64,000 nucleotides of DNA from Modestobacter marinus (GCF_019799945.1 NZ_JABGCH010000018.1:1-64000), one strand, 5' to 3'; shown: positions 51,972 to 61,049, counted from the first letter of the stretch. The notes: a model not told the origin generated them from the sequence alone. Translations and numbers: made by a program.

Positions 51972-52664
51972 GTGAGACCTCCTCGTCCGGTCACGGTGGC
52001 CTTCTGCCCGCAGCCGCCCCTCCTGCTGCCCGCCGTGGCCGGTGCGCCGAGCCCCGAGCTCACCGTGGTGCGGGCCGCGGTGGACGCGGCCGTGCACACC
52101 GTGCTGGCCGACCGGCCGGAGGTGGTGATCGTCGTGGGCGACGACGTGGACGGCGTCCGGTTCGGCCCCGGGGACGCCGGTGACCTGCGCGGATTCGGCG
52201 TGGACCTGGAGGTCCCGTTCGCCGGCCGGGTGCGCCCGGGCGGACGGCGGATCCCGCTGCCGCACCTGCTGGGGGCCTGGCTGCTCGACCGGGCGGGCCA
52301 CGGCGGGCCCCGGCTGGGCGTGGCTCCCGGCGACCTGGGGACGGCGCTCGGCGCCGTCCCGGGCCCGGTCGGCGTGCTCGCCATGGGCGACGGGTCGGCG
52401 CGGCGCAGCGAGAAGGCGCCCGGGCACCTCGACCCCGCCGCGGCGCCGTTCGACGCGGCCGTCGCGCAGGCGCTCGCCACCGGGGACGCCGCCGCGCTGG
52501 CCGCCCTCGACCCGGACGAGGGCGCCCGGCTGCTCGCCGCCGGCGTACCGGTGTGGCGGGCGGTGGGCGCGGCGCTCGCCGGCGCGGAGGTCTCCGCGGA
52601 GCTGCGCTTCGACGGGGCACCGTTCGGTGTCGGCTACCTGGTCGCCGACTGGCGGGTCCGATGA
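51972..52664 (+). CDS. Class III extradiol dioxygenase-like (LigB superfamily) protein
   Basis: A 230-aa protein of the actinobacterial family regularly found just upstream of miaA (Rv2728c-like). FCPQPPLLLPAVAGAPSPEL resembles the first metal-ligand strand of LigB/AMMECR1-associated dioxygenase folds, and VVIVVGDDVDGVRFGPGD and PVGVLAMGDGSARRSEKAPG fit the other active-site strands. Several canonical iron ligands (His) are absent, so catalysis is doubtful. GTG 51972 is used. Its stop overlaps the miaA start by 4 nt (ATGA), which implies translational coupling with tRNA isopentenylation. Confidence 0.78.
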   Translation: MRPPRPVTVAFCPQPPLLLPAVAGAPSPELTVVRAAVDAAVHTVLADRPEVVIVVGDDVDGVRFGPGDAGDLRGFGVDLEVPFAGRVRPGGRRIPLPHLLGAWLLDRAGHGGPRLGVAPGDLGTALGAVPGPVGVLAMGDGSARRSEKAPGHLDPAAAPFDAAVAQALATGDAAALAALDPDEGARLLAAGVPVWRAVGAALAGAEVSAELRFDGAPFGVGYLVADWRVR

Positions 52665-53587
52665 GCGGTCAGGCGCCACCGGTCGTCGCCGTCGTCGGCC
52701 CGACCGCCACCGGCAAGACCGCCCTCGCCGTCGCGCTGGCCCACCGGCTCGGCGGGGAGGTCGTCAACGCGGACTCCATGCAGCTCTACCGCGGCATGGA
52801 CATCGGCACGGCCAAGCCCACCCCGGCCGAGCGGGAGGGCGTGCCGCACCACCTCATGGACCTCTGGCACGTGCGGCAGCCGGCCTCGGTGGCCGAGTAC
52901 CGGCAGCGGGCCCGCGCGGAGGTCGACCGGCTCCGCGCGGCGGGCGTCGTCCCGCTGCTGGTCGGCGGCTCCGGCCTGTACGTGCGGGCGGTGCTCGACG
53001 AGCTCGACTTCCCCGGCACCGACCCCGACGTCCGGGCCCGGCTGACCGGCGAGCTGGCGGCCGAGGGCCCCGCCGCGCTGCACGCCCGCCTGGCCGCCGT
53101 CGACCCGGCGGCCGCCGCGGCGATCCTGCCCGGCAACGGGCGGCGCGTGGTGCGGGCGCTGGAGGTGATCGAGCTGACCGGCGCGCCGTTCGCCGCCCGG
53201 ATGCCCGATCCGCGGCCGCACTACCCGGCGGTCGTCGTGGGGCTGGACCGGGAGCCCGGCGAGCTGGACGAGCGGGTGGCCCGGCGGGTCGACGCGATGT
53301 GGGCGGCCGGGTTCGTCGACGAGGTGGCCGCGCTCGCCGCGGACGGTCTGCGGGAGGGCCCGACCGCGTCCCGGGCGCTGGGCTACGCGCAGGTGCTCCA
53401 GCAGTTCGACGGCACGTTGACGCCGGAGCAGGCCCGCGAGCGCACCGCGTCCACGACCCGCCGCTTCGTCCGCCGCCAGCGCTCCTGGTTCCGCCGCGAC
53501 GCGACGACCCGGTGGTTCGACGCGGGCCGTCCCGGCCTGGTCGACGCGGTGGTCGCGGAGATCACCGGCCGTACGATCGAGCGGTGA
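52661..53587 (+). CDS. miaA: tRNA dimethylallyltransferase MiaA
   Basis: A 308-aa prenyltransferase that transfers dimethylallyl to N6 of A37 in tRNAs reading UNN codons; MiaB then methylthiolates the product. P-loop GPTATGKT at 13-20, NADSMQLYRGMDIGTAKPT (the DSxQ/YRxMxIGTAKP signature), PHHLMDL, LVGGSGLYVRAVLDEL and SRALGYAQVL are all present. The ATG overlaps the preceding stop. Its own last 16 bases carry the dapF promoter. Confidence 0.97.
   Translation: MSGQAPPVVAVVGPTATGKTALAVALAHRLGGEVVNADSMQLYRGMDIGTAKPTPAEREGVPHHLMDLWHVRQPASVAEYRQRARAEVDRLRAAGVVPLLVGGSGLYVRAVLDELDFPGTDPDVRARLTGELAAEGPAALHARLAAVDPAAAAAILPGNGRRVVRALEVIELTGAPFAARMPDPRPHYPAVVVGLDREPGELDERVARRVDAMWAAGFVDEVAALAADGLREGPTASRALGYAQVLQQFDGTLTPEQARERTASTTRRFVRRQRSWFRRDATTRWFDAGRPGLVDAVVAEITGRTIER
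53572..53577 (+). promoter_or_regulatory. dapF leaderless -10 element inside miaA
   Basis: TACGAT ends 6 nt before GTG 53584 and lies in the last codons of miaA. It allows dapF transcription independent of miaA. Confidence 0.5.
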
Positions 53588-54483
53588 GCGACAGTTCCGG
53601 TCCCCGGGTCCTCCTCGGTCACGGCACGGAGAACGACTTCGTCGTCCTGCCCGACCCCGAGGGCGTGACCTGGCCGGAGTCCGTGCTGGACGCCGAGCTG
53701 GTGCGCCGGTTGTGCGACCGCCGCGCGGGCCTGGGCGGCGACGGGGTGCTGCGGGTCGTCCCCAGCCGCTGCGTGCCCGACGCCCTCGCCGTGCTCGGCG
53801 AGGCGCTGCCGCAGTGCACCTGGTTCATGGACCACCGCAACGCCGACGGCTCGACCGCGGAGATGTGCGGCAACGGGATCCGGCTGTTCCTGCACGTGCT
53901 GCTCACCGAGGGACTGCTGGACCGGGAGACCGCCGAGGCCGGCGTCCTGGTCGGCACCCGCGGCGGTCCCCGGCGGGTCGGTGCCTTGCCGGACGGCGGC
54001 TACTGGGCGGACATGGGCCCGGCCCGGCCGCTGGGGCCCAGCGGCGCCCGCGTCTCCGGCGTCGACTTCCCGGGTGTGGGGGTGTCGATGGGCAACCCGC
54101 ACCTGGCCTGCCTCACCGACGTCTCCGTCGACTCCCTGGACCTGACCGTGCTGCCCGCGGTCGACCCCGCGCTGTTCCCGGACGGGGTGAACGTCGAGCT
54201 GGTCAACGTGCTCGCCGCCGGGGACGCCCCCGCCGGGGCGAGCGCGCACGTCAGGCTGCGGGTCCACGAGCGCGGCGTCGGGGAGACCCGCTCGTGCGGC
54301 ACCGGGGCCTGCGCGGCCGCCTGGGCGGCGCTGGACGCCGGCGGCCGGACCACCGGGACCGTCGTGGTCGACGTCCCCGGCGGCCGGCTCTCGGTGGAGT
54401 TCGACGGGACGACGACGGTGCTCAGCGGCCCCGCCGTCGTCGTCGCCGCCGGCGTCCTCACCACGGAGTGGCTGGGCTCCTGA
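53584..54483 (+). CDS. dapF: Diaminopimelate epimerase
   Basis: A 299-aa cofactor-independent epimerase converting LL- to meso-diaminopimelate for peptidoglycan and lysine. The two catalytic cysteines are C95 in ADGSTAEMCGNGIR and C238 in GVGETRSCGTGAC. GHGTENDFVVLPD at the N-terminus and SMGNPHLACLTD complete the active site. GTG 53584 overlaps the miaA stop and matches the TACGAT -10. The miaA-dapF-hflX order is conserved in actinobacteria, although here an MFS/ArsR pair lies between dapF and hflX. Confidence 0.97.
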   Translation: MSDSSGPRVLLGHGTENDFVVLPDPEGVTWPESVLDAELVRRLCDRRAGLGGDGVLRVVPSRCVPDALAVLGEALPQCTWFMDHRNADGSTAEMCGNGIRLFLHVLLTEGLLDRETAEAGVLVGTRGGPRRVGALPDGGYWADMGPARPLGPSGARVSGVDFPGVGVSMGNPHLACLTDVSVDSLDLTVLPAVDPALFPDGVNVELVNVLAAGDAPAGASAHVRLRVHERGVGETRSCGTGACAAAWAALDAGGRTTGTVVVDVPGGRLSVEFDGTTTVLSGPAVVVAAGVLTTEWLGS

Positions 54484-54489
54484 GCCCGC

Positions 54490-54678
54490 TCAGGGCTTCG
54501 CCGCGCCGCCCGCCGCCGCGTCGTTGTCGCCCGGGGCGTCGCCGTCGGCACCGCGCGGAGTGCCGCGACCGGTGTCCTGGTCCGCACCGCCCAGCGGGTT
54601 CCGCGGCGGGTCCAGGCCGATCGGGTCACGCCCCGGGTCGTCGAGCTCGCCGTCGGCGTTGCGCTGCGGATCGGTCAT
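54490..54678 (-). CDS. Small acidic Asp/Gly/Pro-rich hypothetical protein
   Basis: A 62-aa, probably disordered protein: MTDPQRNADGELDDPGRDPI at the start and GDAPGDNDAAAGGAAKP at the end, with no Cys, Trp or hydrophobic core. ATG 54678 has GAGGAGG 7 nt upstream on the minus strand, which supports translation; the longer reading from 54738 lacks a site. It is convergent with dapF (6 bp between ends). The function is unknown. Confidence 0.6.
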   Translation of the reverse strand: MTDPQRNADGELDDPGRDPIGLDPPRNPLGGADQDTGRGTPRGADGDAPGDNDAAAGGAAKP

Positions 54679-54715
54679 CGTCGTCCTCCTCGTGCGGTCG
54701 ATCGGGCCCCGACGC

Positions 54716-55993
54716 CTACCCGACCGCCGGCGGTCCAACCTGCGGCACCGCGGCGGGGTGCGTCGCGTCCAGCTCGTCGGGGAGGTCCCGCATCCGCGTC
54801 AGCGGGGACAGCAGCACCGGCAGGGCGGCGACGAACTGGCCCGCGACGGCGATCCAGAGCGCCGGGACGACGCCCAGCCAGGTCGCGAGGACGCCGCCGA
54901 GCAGCCCGCCGATCGGCATCGTGCCGAACACCAGGAACCGCACCGAGGCGTTCATCCGGCCGAGCAGCGCGGGCGGGCAGAGCCGCTGCCGGAAGCTCAC
55001 CTGGGTGACGTTGTAGACGATCACCGCGAAGCTGCTCACGAACCAGCCGCCGACCAGCAGCGGCACGGGAGCCGCCAGGTCGGCCGCCGGGACCGCGGCT
55101 CCCGCGGCGGCGAACAGCAGCGCCGACGCCGGGATGGTCCGCCCCTCGCCGAACGACCGGGCGACACGGCTCGCGACGACCGCGCCCACCACGCCGCCCA
55201 TCGCGCCGGCGGAGAACACCAGCCCGACCGTCGACTCGGACAGGCCCAGCTCGCGCAACGCGAACAGGACCAGCAGCGCGGACGTGGCGGAGCCGGCCAG
55301 GTTCGCCAGGCCGGTGCAGGCGACCATCCGGCGCAGCAGCGGGTGGTGGACGACGAACGACAGCCCCTCGGCGATCTCCACACGCAGCGGCCGCCGGGCG
55401 GCCCGGTCGGGCACCACGTCGACGTGCCCGATCCGGCCGATGAACCCCGCGGACAGCAGGAAGGAGAGGGCGTCGGCCAGGAGCAGCAGCGGAGCGCCCA
55501 GCACCCGCAGCAGGACCCCGGTGATCCCGGGGCCGGCCACCTGGGCGACCGCGCGGCTGGCCTCCAGCTTGCCGTTGCCGTCGACGATCTGGTCGCGCGC
55601 GACCAGCGTGGGCAGGTAGCTCTGGTAGGCGACGTCGAAGAAGACGGTGGCCGTGCCGGTGACCGCGGCGACCACGAACAGCTGGGCGAGGGTGACGACG
55701 TCGAGGGCGTACGCCAGCGGCAGCGTGCCCAGCGCGGCCGCGCGGACCAGGTCGTTGGCCACCAGGACCCGCTTGCGCCGCCAGCGGTCCACCCAGGCGC
55801 CGGCCGGCAGCCCGATCACCAGGAAGGCCAGCGTCTCCAGGGCGGTCAGGACGCCCATCTCCAGCGGGGTCGCGGCGAGCACGCCCACCGCCAGCACCGG
55901 CAGCGCGAGCAGGGTGATCTGCGTGCCGACCTGGCTCACCGTCTCCGCGGCCCACAGCTGCCGGAAGTCGCGGTGGTGCCAGAGAGAGCTCAC
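54716..55993 (-). CDS. MFS transporter (drug exporter-like)
   Basis: A 425-aa major facilitator protein of the Bcr/enterobactin-exporter-like MFS_3 group. The N-terminus is SSLWHHRDFRQLWAAETVSQ, then about 12 helices. The loop 2-3 motif is PAGAWVDRWRRKRVLVANDL. Loop residues GRIGHVDVVPDRAARRPLRV lie between the halves, and GRMNASVRFLVFGTMPIGGL in helices 9-11 is typical of the group. GTG 55993 is chosen because the ArsR-type operator lies just upstream. The divergent ArsR protein probably represses it in response to an unknown toxic compound. Confidence 0.87.
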   Translation of the reverse strand: MSSLWHHRDFRQLWAAETVSQVGTQITLLALPVLAVGVLAATPLEMGVLTALETLAFLVIGLPAGAWVDRWRRKRVLVANDLVRAAALGTLPLAYALDVVTLAQLFVVAAVTGTATVFFDVAYQSYLPTLVARDQIVDGNGKLEASRAVAQVAGPGITGVLLRVLGAPLLLLADALSFLLSAGFIGRIGHVDVVPDRAARRPLRVEIAEGLSFVVHHPLLRRMVACTGLANLAGSATSALLVLFALRELGLSESTVGLVFSAGAMGGVVGAVVASRVARSFGEGRTIPASALLFAAAGAAVPAADLAAPVPLLVGGWFVSSFAVIVYNVTQVSFRQRLCPPALLGRMNASVRFLVFGTMPIGGLLGGVLATWLGVVPALWIAVAGQFVAALPVLLSPLTRMRDLPDELDATHPAAVPQVGPPAVG

Positions 55994-56012
55994 GACCGGC
56001 AGCCTCGAGCAC

Positions 56013-56044
56013 TGATTGGGAAGTGTCAATCACTGCTTTAGGCT
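56013..56044. promoter_or_regulatory. ArsR-type operator and divergent promoter
   Basis: Inverted repeat TGATTG (56013-56018) and CAATCA (56027-56032), AT-rich against background. It overlaps a promoter for the regulator with -35 TTGGGA (56016-56021), 17-bp spacer, -10 TAGGCT (56039-56044), 7 nt before GTG 56052. Binding would block both this promoter and the MFS gene start. Confidence 0.6.
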
Positions 56045-56051
56045 GTGCCGT

Positions 56052-56579
56052 GTGAGCGAGGACGCGGCACCGCGGCTCGAGGGGGAACGCCGTCCGGCCA
56101 CGGACGCCGAGGCGCGCGCGCTGGCCTCCGCCGTCCGGCTGCGGATCCTGCGGCTGTGCCTCCACCAGGCGCTGACCAACAAGGAGATCGCCGCCCGGCT
56201 GGGCAGGAACCCGGCCACCGTCCTGCACCACGTCCGCACCCTGGTCGACGCGGGGTTCCTCGCCGCGGACGGAGAGCGCCGGGGCGCCCGCGGTGCCCGG
56301 GAGGTGCCCTACCGGGCCACCGGCAAGAGCTGGCTGATGGACGGCGCGGGCGGCCGGGGGCCGGGGTCGGACGTCGTGCTCGCGGCGTTCCTTCAGGAGG
56401 TCGCCGCCGCGGGCGAGGAGCACCTGGAGAGCACCCGCCTGGGAGTGCAGCTGGCGCCCGCGGCGATGGAGGAGCTCCGCCGCCGGTTGTACGGGCTGCT
56501 GGACGAGTACGCCCGCCGTCCCGCCGATCCCGACGGGGAGAAATGGTCGCTGTACCTCGGGATGCACCCGGAGCCCTGA
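56052..56579 (+). CDS. ArsR-type winged-helix regulator
   Basis: A 175-aa regulator. The winged helix is ALASAVRLRILRLCLHQALT, then NKEIAARLGRNPATVLHHVR and TLVDAGFLAADGERRGARGA. The C-terminal half is helical (EEHLESTRLGVQLAPAAMEE) and ends with the DEYARRP helix. This long ArsR-like architecture is frequent next to MFS exporters. It lacks a CxC metal site, so a small-molecule or constitutive repressor role is more likely than metal sensing. GTG 56052 fits the leaderless TAGGCT promoter. Confidence 0.85.
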   Translation: MSEDAAPRLEGERRPATDAEARALASAVRLRILRLCLHQALTNKEIAARLGRNPATVLHHVRTLVDAGFLAADGERRGARGAREVPYRATGKSWLMDGAGGRGPGSDVVLAAFLQEVAAAGEEHLESTRLGVQLAPAAMEELRRRLYGLLDEYARRPADPDGEKWSLYLGMHPEP

Positions 56580-56661
56580 TGCGTTGTACCCGGCGATGAC
56601 AACAGAGTCGATGACGACAACTCACTCGCCCCGTTCCGAGGGGCGTGCCACGCTGGACGCG

Positions 56662-58098
56662 ATGACGACAGCCCCTGAGAGCGCACGACCCACCCCCGCC
56701 GGGTGGGACGGCCCCGACGACACCACCGGCTCCTACGCCCTGGAGGAGCGCGGCGCGCTCCGCCGCGTGGCGGGGCTGTCCACCGAGCTCGCCGACATCA
56801 CCGAGGTCGAGTACCGCCAGCTGCGCCTGGAGCGCGTCGTGTTGGTCGGTGTCTGGACCGAGGGGACGGCGGCCGCCGCGCAGCGCTCGCTCGCCGAGCT
56901 GGCCGCGCTGGCCGAGACCGCCGGTTCCCAGGTGCTGGACGCGTTGATCCAGCGCCGCGACAAGCCCGACGCCGCGACCTACGTGGGCTCCGGCAAGGCC
57001 AACGAGATCCGCGACATCGTCGCCGCGACCGGCGCGGACACGGTCATCTGCGACGGTGAGCTGACCCCCGGCCAGCTCAACCAGCTGGAGAAGGTGCTCA
57101 AGGTGAAGGTGGTCGACCGGACCGCGCTGATCCTGGACATCTTCGCCCAGCACGCCACCAGCCGGGAGGGCAAGGCCCAGGTCGAGCTGGCCCAGATGCA
57201 GTACATGCTCCCGCGGCTGCGCGGCTGGGGTGAGTCGATGAGCCGGCAGGCCGGTGGCCGGGTCGCCGGCGGTGGCGGCATCGGTACCCGCGGTCCGGGT
57301 GAGACGAAGATCGAGACCGACCGGCGCCGCATCCGGGCCCGGGTGTCGAAGCTGCGCCGGGAGATCGCCGGCATGGCCACGGCCCGCGCCACGCAGCGGT
57401 CCAGCCGGTCGCGCAACGCCGTCCCCAGCGTGGCGATCGCCGGCTACACCAACGCCGGCAAGTCCAGCCTGCTCAACCGGCTCACCGACGCCGGTGTGCT
57501 GGTCCAGGACGCGCTGTTCGCCACCCTCGACCCGACGGTCCGCCGGGCAGAGACCCCGGACGGGCTGGAGTACACGCTCACCGACACGGTCGGCTTCGTG
57601 CGGCACCTCCCGCACCAGCTGGTCGACGCGTTCCGGTCGACGCTGGAGGAGGTGGCCGACGCGGACCTGCTGCTGCACGTCGTCGACGGCTCCGACCCCG
57701 ACCCGATCGGCCAGATCAACGCGGTGCACACCGTGCTCGGCGAGATCGACGCGAGCGCGGTCCCCGAGCTCATCGTGGTCAACAAGGTCGACGCGATGAG
57801 CGAGGAGGACGTCCTCCTGCTGCGCCAGGCGCTGCCGAACGCCATGTGGGTCTCGGCCCGCACCGGCCAGGGGATCGAGGCGCTGCGGGACGTGGTCGCC
57901 GCGCGGCTGCCGCACCCGCAGGTCGACGTCGAGGTGCTGCTGCCGTACTCCCGCGGTGACCTGGTCGCCCGGGTGCACCGCGACGGCGAGGTGCTCGAGG
58001 AGCGGCACGAGGACGACGGCACGCGCCTGGTCGCGCGGGTCGAGCCGGTGCTGGCCGCGCTGCTGGACGACTTCACCGCCCCTGTCGCGGGCGTGTGA
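56662..58098 (+). CDS. hflX: GTPase HflX
   Basis: A 478-aa ribosome-associated GTPase that splits stalled 70S/100S ribosomes. The N-terminal HflX domain is LSTELADITEVEYRQLRLER to RDKPDAATYVGSGKANEIRD. The linker GGGGIGTRGPGETKIETDRR is the HflX hallmark. The G domain has G1 GYTNAGKSSLLNRLT, G3 DTVGFVRHLPHQLVDAF and G4 VVNKVD. ATG 56662 is preferred from homologue-like length and a CACGCT box 7 nt upstream; ATG 56596 adds 22 residues. A strong terminator follows. Confidence 0.94.
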   Translation: MTTAPESARPTPAGWDGPDDTTGSYALEERGALRRVAGLSTELADITEVEYRQLRLERVVLVGVWTEGTAAAAQRSLAELAALAETAGSQVLDALIQRRDKPDAATYVGSGKANEIRDIVAATGADTVICDGELTPGQLNQLEKVLKVKVVDRTALILDIFAQHATSREGKAQVELAQMQYMLPRLRGWGESMSRQAGGRVAGGGGIGTRGPGETKIETDRRRIRARVSKLRREIAGMATARATQRSSRSRNAVPSVAIAGYTNAGKSSLLNRLTDAGVLVQDALFATLDPTVRRAETPDGLEYTLTDTVGFVRHLPHQLVDAFRSTLEEVADADLLLHVVDGSDPDPIGQINAVHTVLGEIDASAVPELIVVNKVDAMSEEDVLLLRQALPNAMWVSARTGQGIEALRDVVAARLPHPQVDVEVLLPYSRGDLVARVHRDGEVLEERHEDDGTRLVARVEPVLAALLDDFTAPVAGV

Positions 58099-58102
58099 CG
58101 CG

Positions 58103-58143
58103 TCCTCCCGGCGTCCCGCCCGCGCGGCAGGACGCCGGGAGGA
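58103..58143 (+). terminator. hflX terminator
   Basis: TCCTCCCGGCGTCC (58103-58116) and its exact inverse GGACGCCGGGAGGA (58130-58143): 14-bp stem, 13-nt loop, 4 nt past the hflX stop. Confidence 0.85.
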
Positions 58144-58166
58144 TCACGGGCAGGTCACGGCCCCGG

Positions 58167-58172
58167 TACCGT
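58167..58172 (+). promoter_or_regulatory. -10 element of PAP2 gene
   Basis: TACCGT ends 6 nt before GTG 58179; leaderless, no RBS. Confidence 0.55.
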
Positions 58173-58178
58173 GAGGCC

Positions 58179-58919
58179 GTGACCCCCGGTGCGGTACGGC
58201 AGACGGCGGAGCCCGCCGGTGGCCCGTCCGTTCCCGCGGGCACCCGGGTGATCGGCGTCGGCCGGCCGGCCTGGTGGGCCCTCGTGCTCTCCGCGCTGGC
58301 CACCGTGGGCATCACCGTGGAGCTGCTCAGCCGGGGCTGGCTGGAGCGGATGGACCTGCGGGTCTCCGAGGTCGTCAGCGACTGGGACCTGCGCAACGGC
58401 GACGCCTACTGGCTGGTCTGGGCGTTCACGCAGACCGGTGGCCGTGGGTTCATCCTGATCGTCCTGACGGTCCTGGTCGGCTGGCTGCTGGTCCGCGAAC
58501 GCACGGTCGTCCCGCTGCTGCGGGTCCTGCTCGCGCTAGCCCTGCTCACCGCGGTGGTCTACGCCTTCAAGTGGGGCACCGGTCGCACGGCGCCGGCGTT
58601 CCCGGGGTCCTTCTTCCACCGGGACGGTGCCAGCTACCCCTCGGGCCACGTCGCGAACGCGGTGCTCATGTGGGGCGTCGCCCGCTGGCAGGCGGTCGAG
58701 TTCGCCCTGGCCGCCTGGGTGCAGCGCGTCTTCTGGGCACTGAGCGTCTTCGGGCCGCTCGCGACCGGCGTGGCGATGGTCGCGCTGGACTTCCACTGGG
58801 TCACCGACGCGGTGGTCGGCCTGACCGTCGGGCTGCTGCTGTTGGGCGTGGTTCACGCACTCGACGCAACCCTGCTGTCACGCTGGGTTCGTGCCCGCGC
58901 AGGCCGAGCCCCCGTCTGA
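58179..58919 (+). CDS. PAP2 superfamily membrane phosphatase
   Basis: A 246-aa integral membrane protein with about six helices and the three PAP2 phosphatase motifs: KWGTGRTAP (motif 1, a KxxxxxR form), YPSGH (motif 2, catalytic His) and ALDFHWVTDAVVG (motif 3, H-x3-D, without the usual leading SR). The family includes undecaprenyl-pyrophosphate and lipid phosphatases; the substrate is unknown. GTG 58179 is fixed by the TACCGT -10. It overlaps the following secreted-protein gene by 29 bp, so they probably form a unit. Confidence 0.87.
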   Translation: MTPGAVRQTAEPAGGPSVPAGTRVIGVGRPAWWALVLSALATVGITVELLSRGWLERMDLRVSEVVSDWDLRNGDAYWLVWAFTQTGGRGFILIVLTVLVGWLLVRERTVVPLLRVLLALALLTAVVYAFKWGTGRTAPAFPGSFFHRDGASYPSGHVANAVLMWGVARWQAVEFALAAWVQRVFWALSVFGPLATGVAMVALDFHWVTDAVVGLTVGLLLLGVVHALDATLLSRWVRARAGRAPV

Positions 58920-59958
58920 CCGCGCCGCGCGCCGACTGCGGTCCGGCGGCGCGGCGCTCGCCGTGCCGTTCGTCCTGCTGCTGCCCCCGGGGCCGGCGTC
59001 CGCGGACACCACGGCGTCGGCCTCGTACGGTGCCGCCGTCACCCGCTGCGAGATCACCGATCCGCGGCTGCCGGAGCTGTCCGGCCTCGCCGGCGCCGGC
59101 GAGTCGATGCTGGCCATGAACGACGGCGGAGACCGGGCCCAGGTGTTCGTGCTCGACGGCGCGTGCGCGGTCGGCGACGTGCGCTCGGGCGAGGTCGACC
59201 CGTACGACCCCGAGGACCTGGCGCTGGGTGCCGACGGCACGCTCTGGGTGGCCGACACCGGTGACAACGCGCAGACCCGGGGGACGGTCGCGCTCATCGG
59301 CCTGCGCACCGACGGCTCGAGCACCCTGACCCGGCTGACCTACCCCGACGGTCCGCACGACGCCGAGGCGCTGCTCCTGGCCCCCGACGGAACGCCCTAC
59401 CTGGTCACCAAGGAGGTCCTCGGTGCCAGCGGGGTCTACCGGCCCGACGGGCCGCTCACCGACGGTGCCACGGTGGGGATGACCAAGGTGCTGCAGCTCG
59501 GGCTGACCCTCACCGGGACCCCCGGAGGCCCGGTCGGCCGGGCCGGCCAGCTGATGGTCACCGGGGGAGCGGTGTCCGCTGACGGGCAGCGGATCGCCCT
59601 GCGGACCTACACCGACGCCTACGTCTGGGCGTTGTCCGGCTCCGACGTCGCCGGCGCGCTCGCGGGCGAGCCCGTGCGCGTGGCCCTGCCGGACGCGCCG
59701 CAAGGGGAGGCGATCGCCTTCGCCGCGAACAGCCGGGACCTCCTCGTGGCAGGGGAGGGTCTGCCGTCCCCGATCACTCTGGTCCCGGCCGGAGCGGCTC
59801 CCGCTCCCGCCCCGGCCGCGGCCGGTACCGGGTCGCCGGCCGCTCCCGTGGCGGACCTGGTGCGCGACGTGTCGCCGTGGACGGCCGGCATCATCGCCGC
59901 GGTGGTCGCGACCGTGCTCGTCTGGGTCGGGGGGAAGCTGCGCCGCCGCAGGGAGTGA
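58891..59958 (+). CDS. Secreted/membrane-anchored beta-propeller-like protein
   Basis: A 355-aa exported protein I do not recognise by name. The signal peptide is residues 1 to about 38 (SGGAALAVPFVLLLPPGPASA, cleavage near ADT). The body holds repeated propeller-like strands (PEDLALGADGTLWVADTGDN, AEALLLAPDGTPYLVTKEVL, GGAVSADGQRIALRTYTDAY, GEAIAFAANSRDLLVAGEGL), each with a D-G turn. After a Pro/Ala linker there is one C-terminal helix (IIAAVVATVLVWVGG) and a KLRRRRE stop-transfer tail, so it is anchored facing outward. GTG 58891 lies inside the PAP2 gene. The role is unknown; the YncE/esterase-like propeller is the best guess. Confidence 0.75.
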   Translation: MPAQAEPPSDRAARRLRSGGAALAVPFVLLLPPGPASADTTASASYGAAVTRCEITDPRLPELSGLAGAGESMLAMNDGGDRAQVFVLDGACAVGDVRSGEVDPYDPEDLALGADGTLWVADTGDNAQTRGTVALIGLRTDGSSTLTRLTYPDGPHDAEALLLAPDGTPYLVTKEVLGASGVYRPDGPLTDGATVGMTKVLQLGLTLTGTPGGPVGRAGQLMVTGGAVSADGQRIALRTYTDAYVWALSGSDVAGALAGEPVRVALPDAPQGEAIAFAANSRDLLVAGEGLPSPITLVPAGAAPAPAPAAAGTGSPAAPVADLVRDVSPWTAGIIAAVVATVLVWVGGKLRRRRE

Positions 59959-59985
59959 CCCACGGCGGCGCGACCCGCCTGGTGC

Positions 59986-60804
59986 TCAGATGCGGCGCAG
60001 GACGCTGACCACGCGGCCGAGCACGGTCGCGTCGTCGCCGGGGATCGGCTCGTACGCCGGGTTGTGCGGCAGCAGCCAGACGTGCCCGTCGCGGCGCTTG
60101 TAGGTCTTGACCGTCGCCTCGCCGTCGATCATCGCGGCCACGATCTCGCCGTTCTCGGCGGTGGGCTGCTGGCGCACCACGACCCAGTCCCCGTCGCAGA
60201 TCGCCGCGTCGACCATCGAGTCACCGGCCACCTTGAGCATGAACAGGGTGCCCTCACCGACCAGCTCGCGGGGCAGCGGGAAGACGTCCTCGACCGCCTG
60301 CTCGGCCAGCACCGGACCACCGGCGGCGATGCGCCCGACCAGGGGCACGTAGGTGGCAGCCGGCGTGGCCGCCTCGTCGCCGCCGGAGCTGCCCGCCGCG
60401 GCCGGCCCCTCGGCCGACGCGTCGGCTCCCAGGGCGGCGGCGCTGTCGCCGGGGAGGCGGACGTCGAGCGCGCGCGGCCGGTTCGGGTCCCGGCGCAGCC
60501 AGCCCTTGCGCTGCAGCACCGACAACTGGTGGGCGACCGAGGAGGCGGAGGACAGCCCCACCGCCTCACCGATCTCGCGGACCGAGGGCGGGTAGCCGCG
60601 CCGCTCGATCGAGTCGCGGATGACCTCCAGGACGCGGCGCTGGCGCTGGGTGAGCCCGTCGCCGGCCTCGGCCCGGTCGGGGAAGGTGCGGACGGCGCCG
60701 CCCTGCTCCGCGGACCCGGTCTCGGCACCGGTCGCCGGCCCGGCGGCCCGCTTGCGGCGGGTGGGACCCGCTCCGCCGTCCGTCGAGCGGTTGTCGACCG
60801 CCAT
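59986..60804 (-). CDS. lexA: SOS repressor LexA
   Basis: A 272-aa repressor-protease. A 50-residue low-complexity N-terminal extension precedes the winged-helix domain ([40 protein letters not shown]). The linker holds the Ala161-Gly162 self-cleavage site in [14 protein letters not shown]. The S24 protease domain has Ser196 (GDSMVDAAI) and Lys233 (TVKTYKR). ATG 60804 has GAGGAGG upstream; longer readings are arginine-rich. An SOS box 120 bp upstream (60925-60940) implies autoregulation, and a second box serves the divergent LysM gene. Confidence 0.96.
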   Translation of the reverse strand: MAVDNRSTDGGAGPTRRKRAAGPATGAETGSAEQGGAVRTFPDRAEAGDGLTQRQRRVLEVIRDSIERRGYPPSVREIGEAVGLSSASSVAHQLSVLQRKGWLRRDPNRPRALDVRLPGDSAAALGADASAEGPAAAGSSGGDEAATPAATYVPLVGRIAAGGPVLAEQAVEDVFPLPRELVGEGTLFMLKVAGDSMVDAAICDGDWVVVRQQPTAENGEIVAAMIDGEATVKTYKRRDGHVWLLPHNPAYEPIPGDDATVLGRVVSVLRRI

Positions 60805-60924
60805 GACCCCTCCTCGTCCGGCTGCAGCCTGCGCAGCTCCCCGGCGACGGCCCGGCCGCTCCGTGCGCGGACGGGCTGCGTCGTCTCGATCGCACCCGAA
60901 CGGTAGCGCCATCGGCGGCCGTCT

Positions 60925-60940
60925 TCAAACACCTGTTCGA
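60925..60940. promoter_or_regulatory. SOS (LexA) box of lexA
   Basis: TCAAAC-ACCT-GTTCGA, one mismatch from TCGAAC-N4-GTTCGA. It lies 121 bp before the lexA start in the 245-bp lexA/LysM intergenic region. Confidence 0.8.
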
Positions 60941-61002
60941 AGGAGCGTCGTGTCGGCGCATTCCCGTCGGTGGAGTGCGGTAGACATCCCGCAGCGTCCG
61001 AT

Positions 61003-61018
61003 TCGAACACCCGTTCGA
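61003..61018. promoter_or_regulatory. SOS (LexA) box of the LysM gene
   Basis: TCGAAC-ACCC-GTTCGA, a perfect match to the actinobacterial SOS consensus, 31 bp before the LysM gene start at 61050. Confidence 0.9.
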
Positions 61019-61049
61019 TCGAGTCACGTCCCGAGCGAGGAGTGGACCG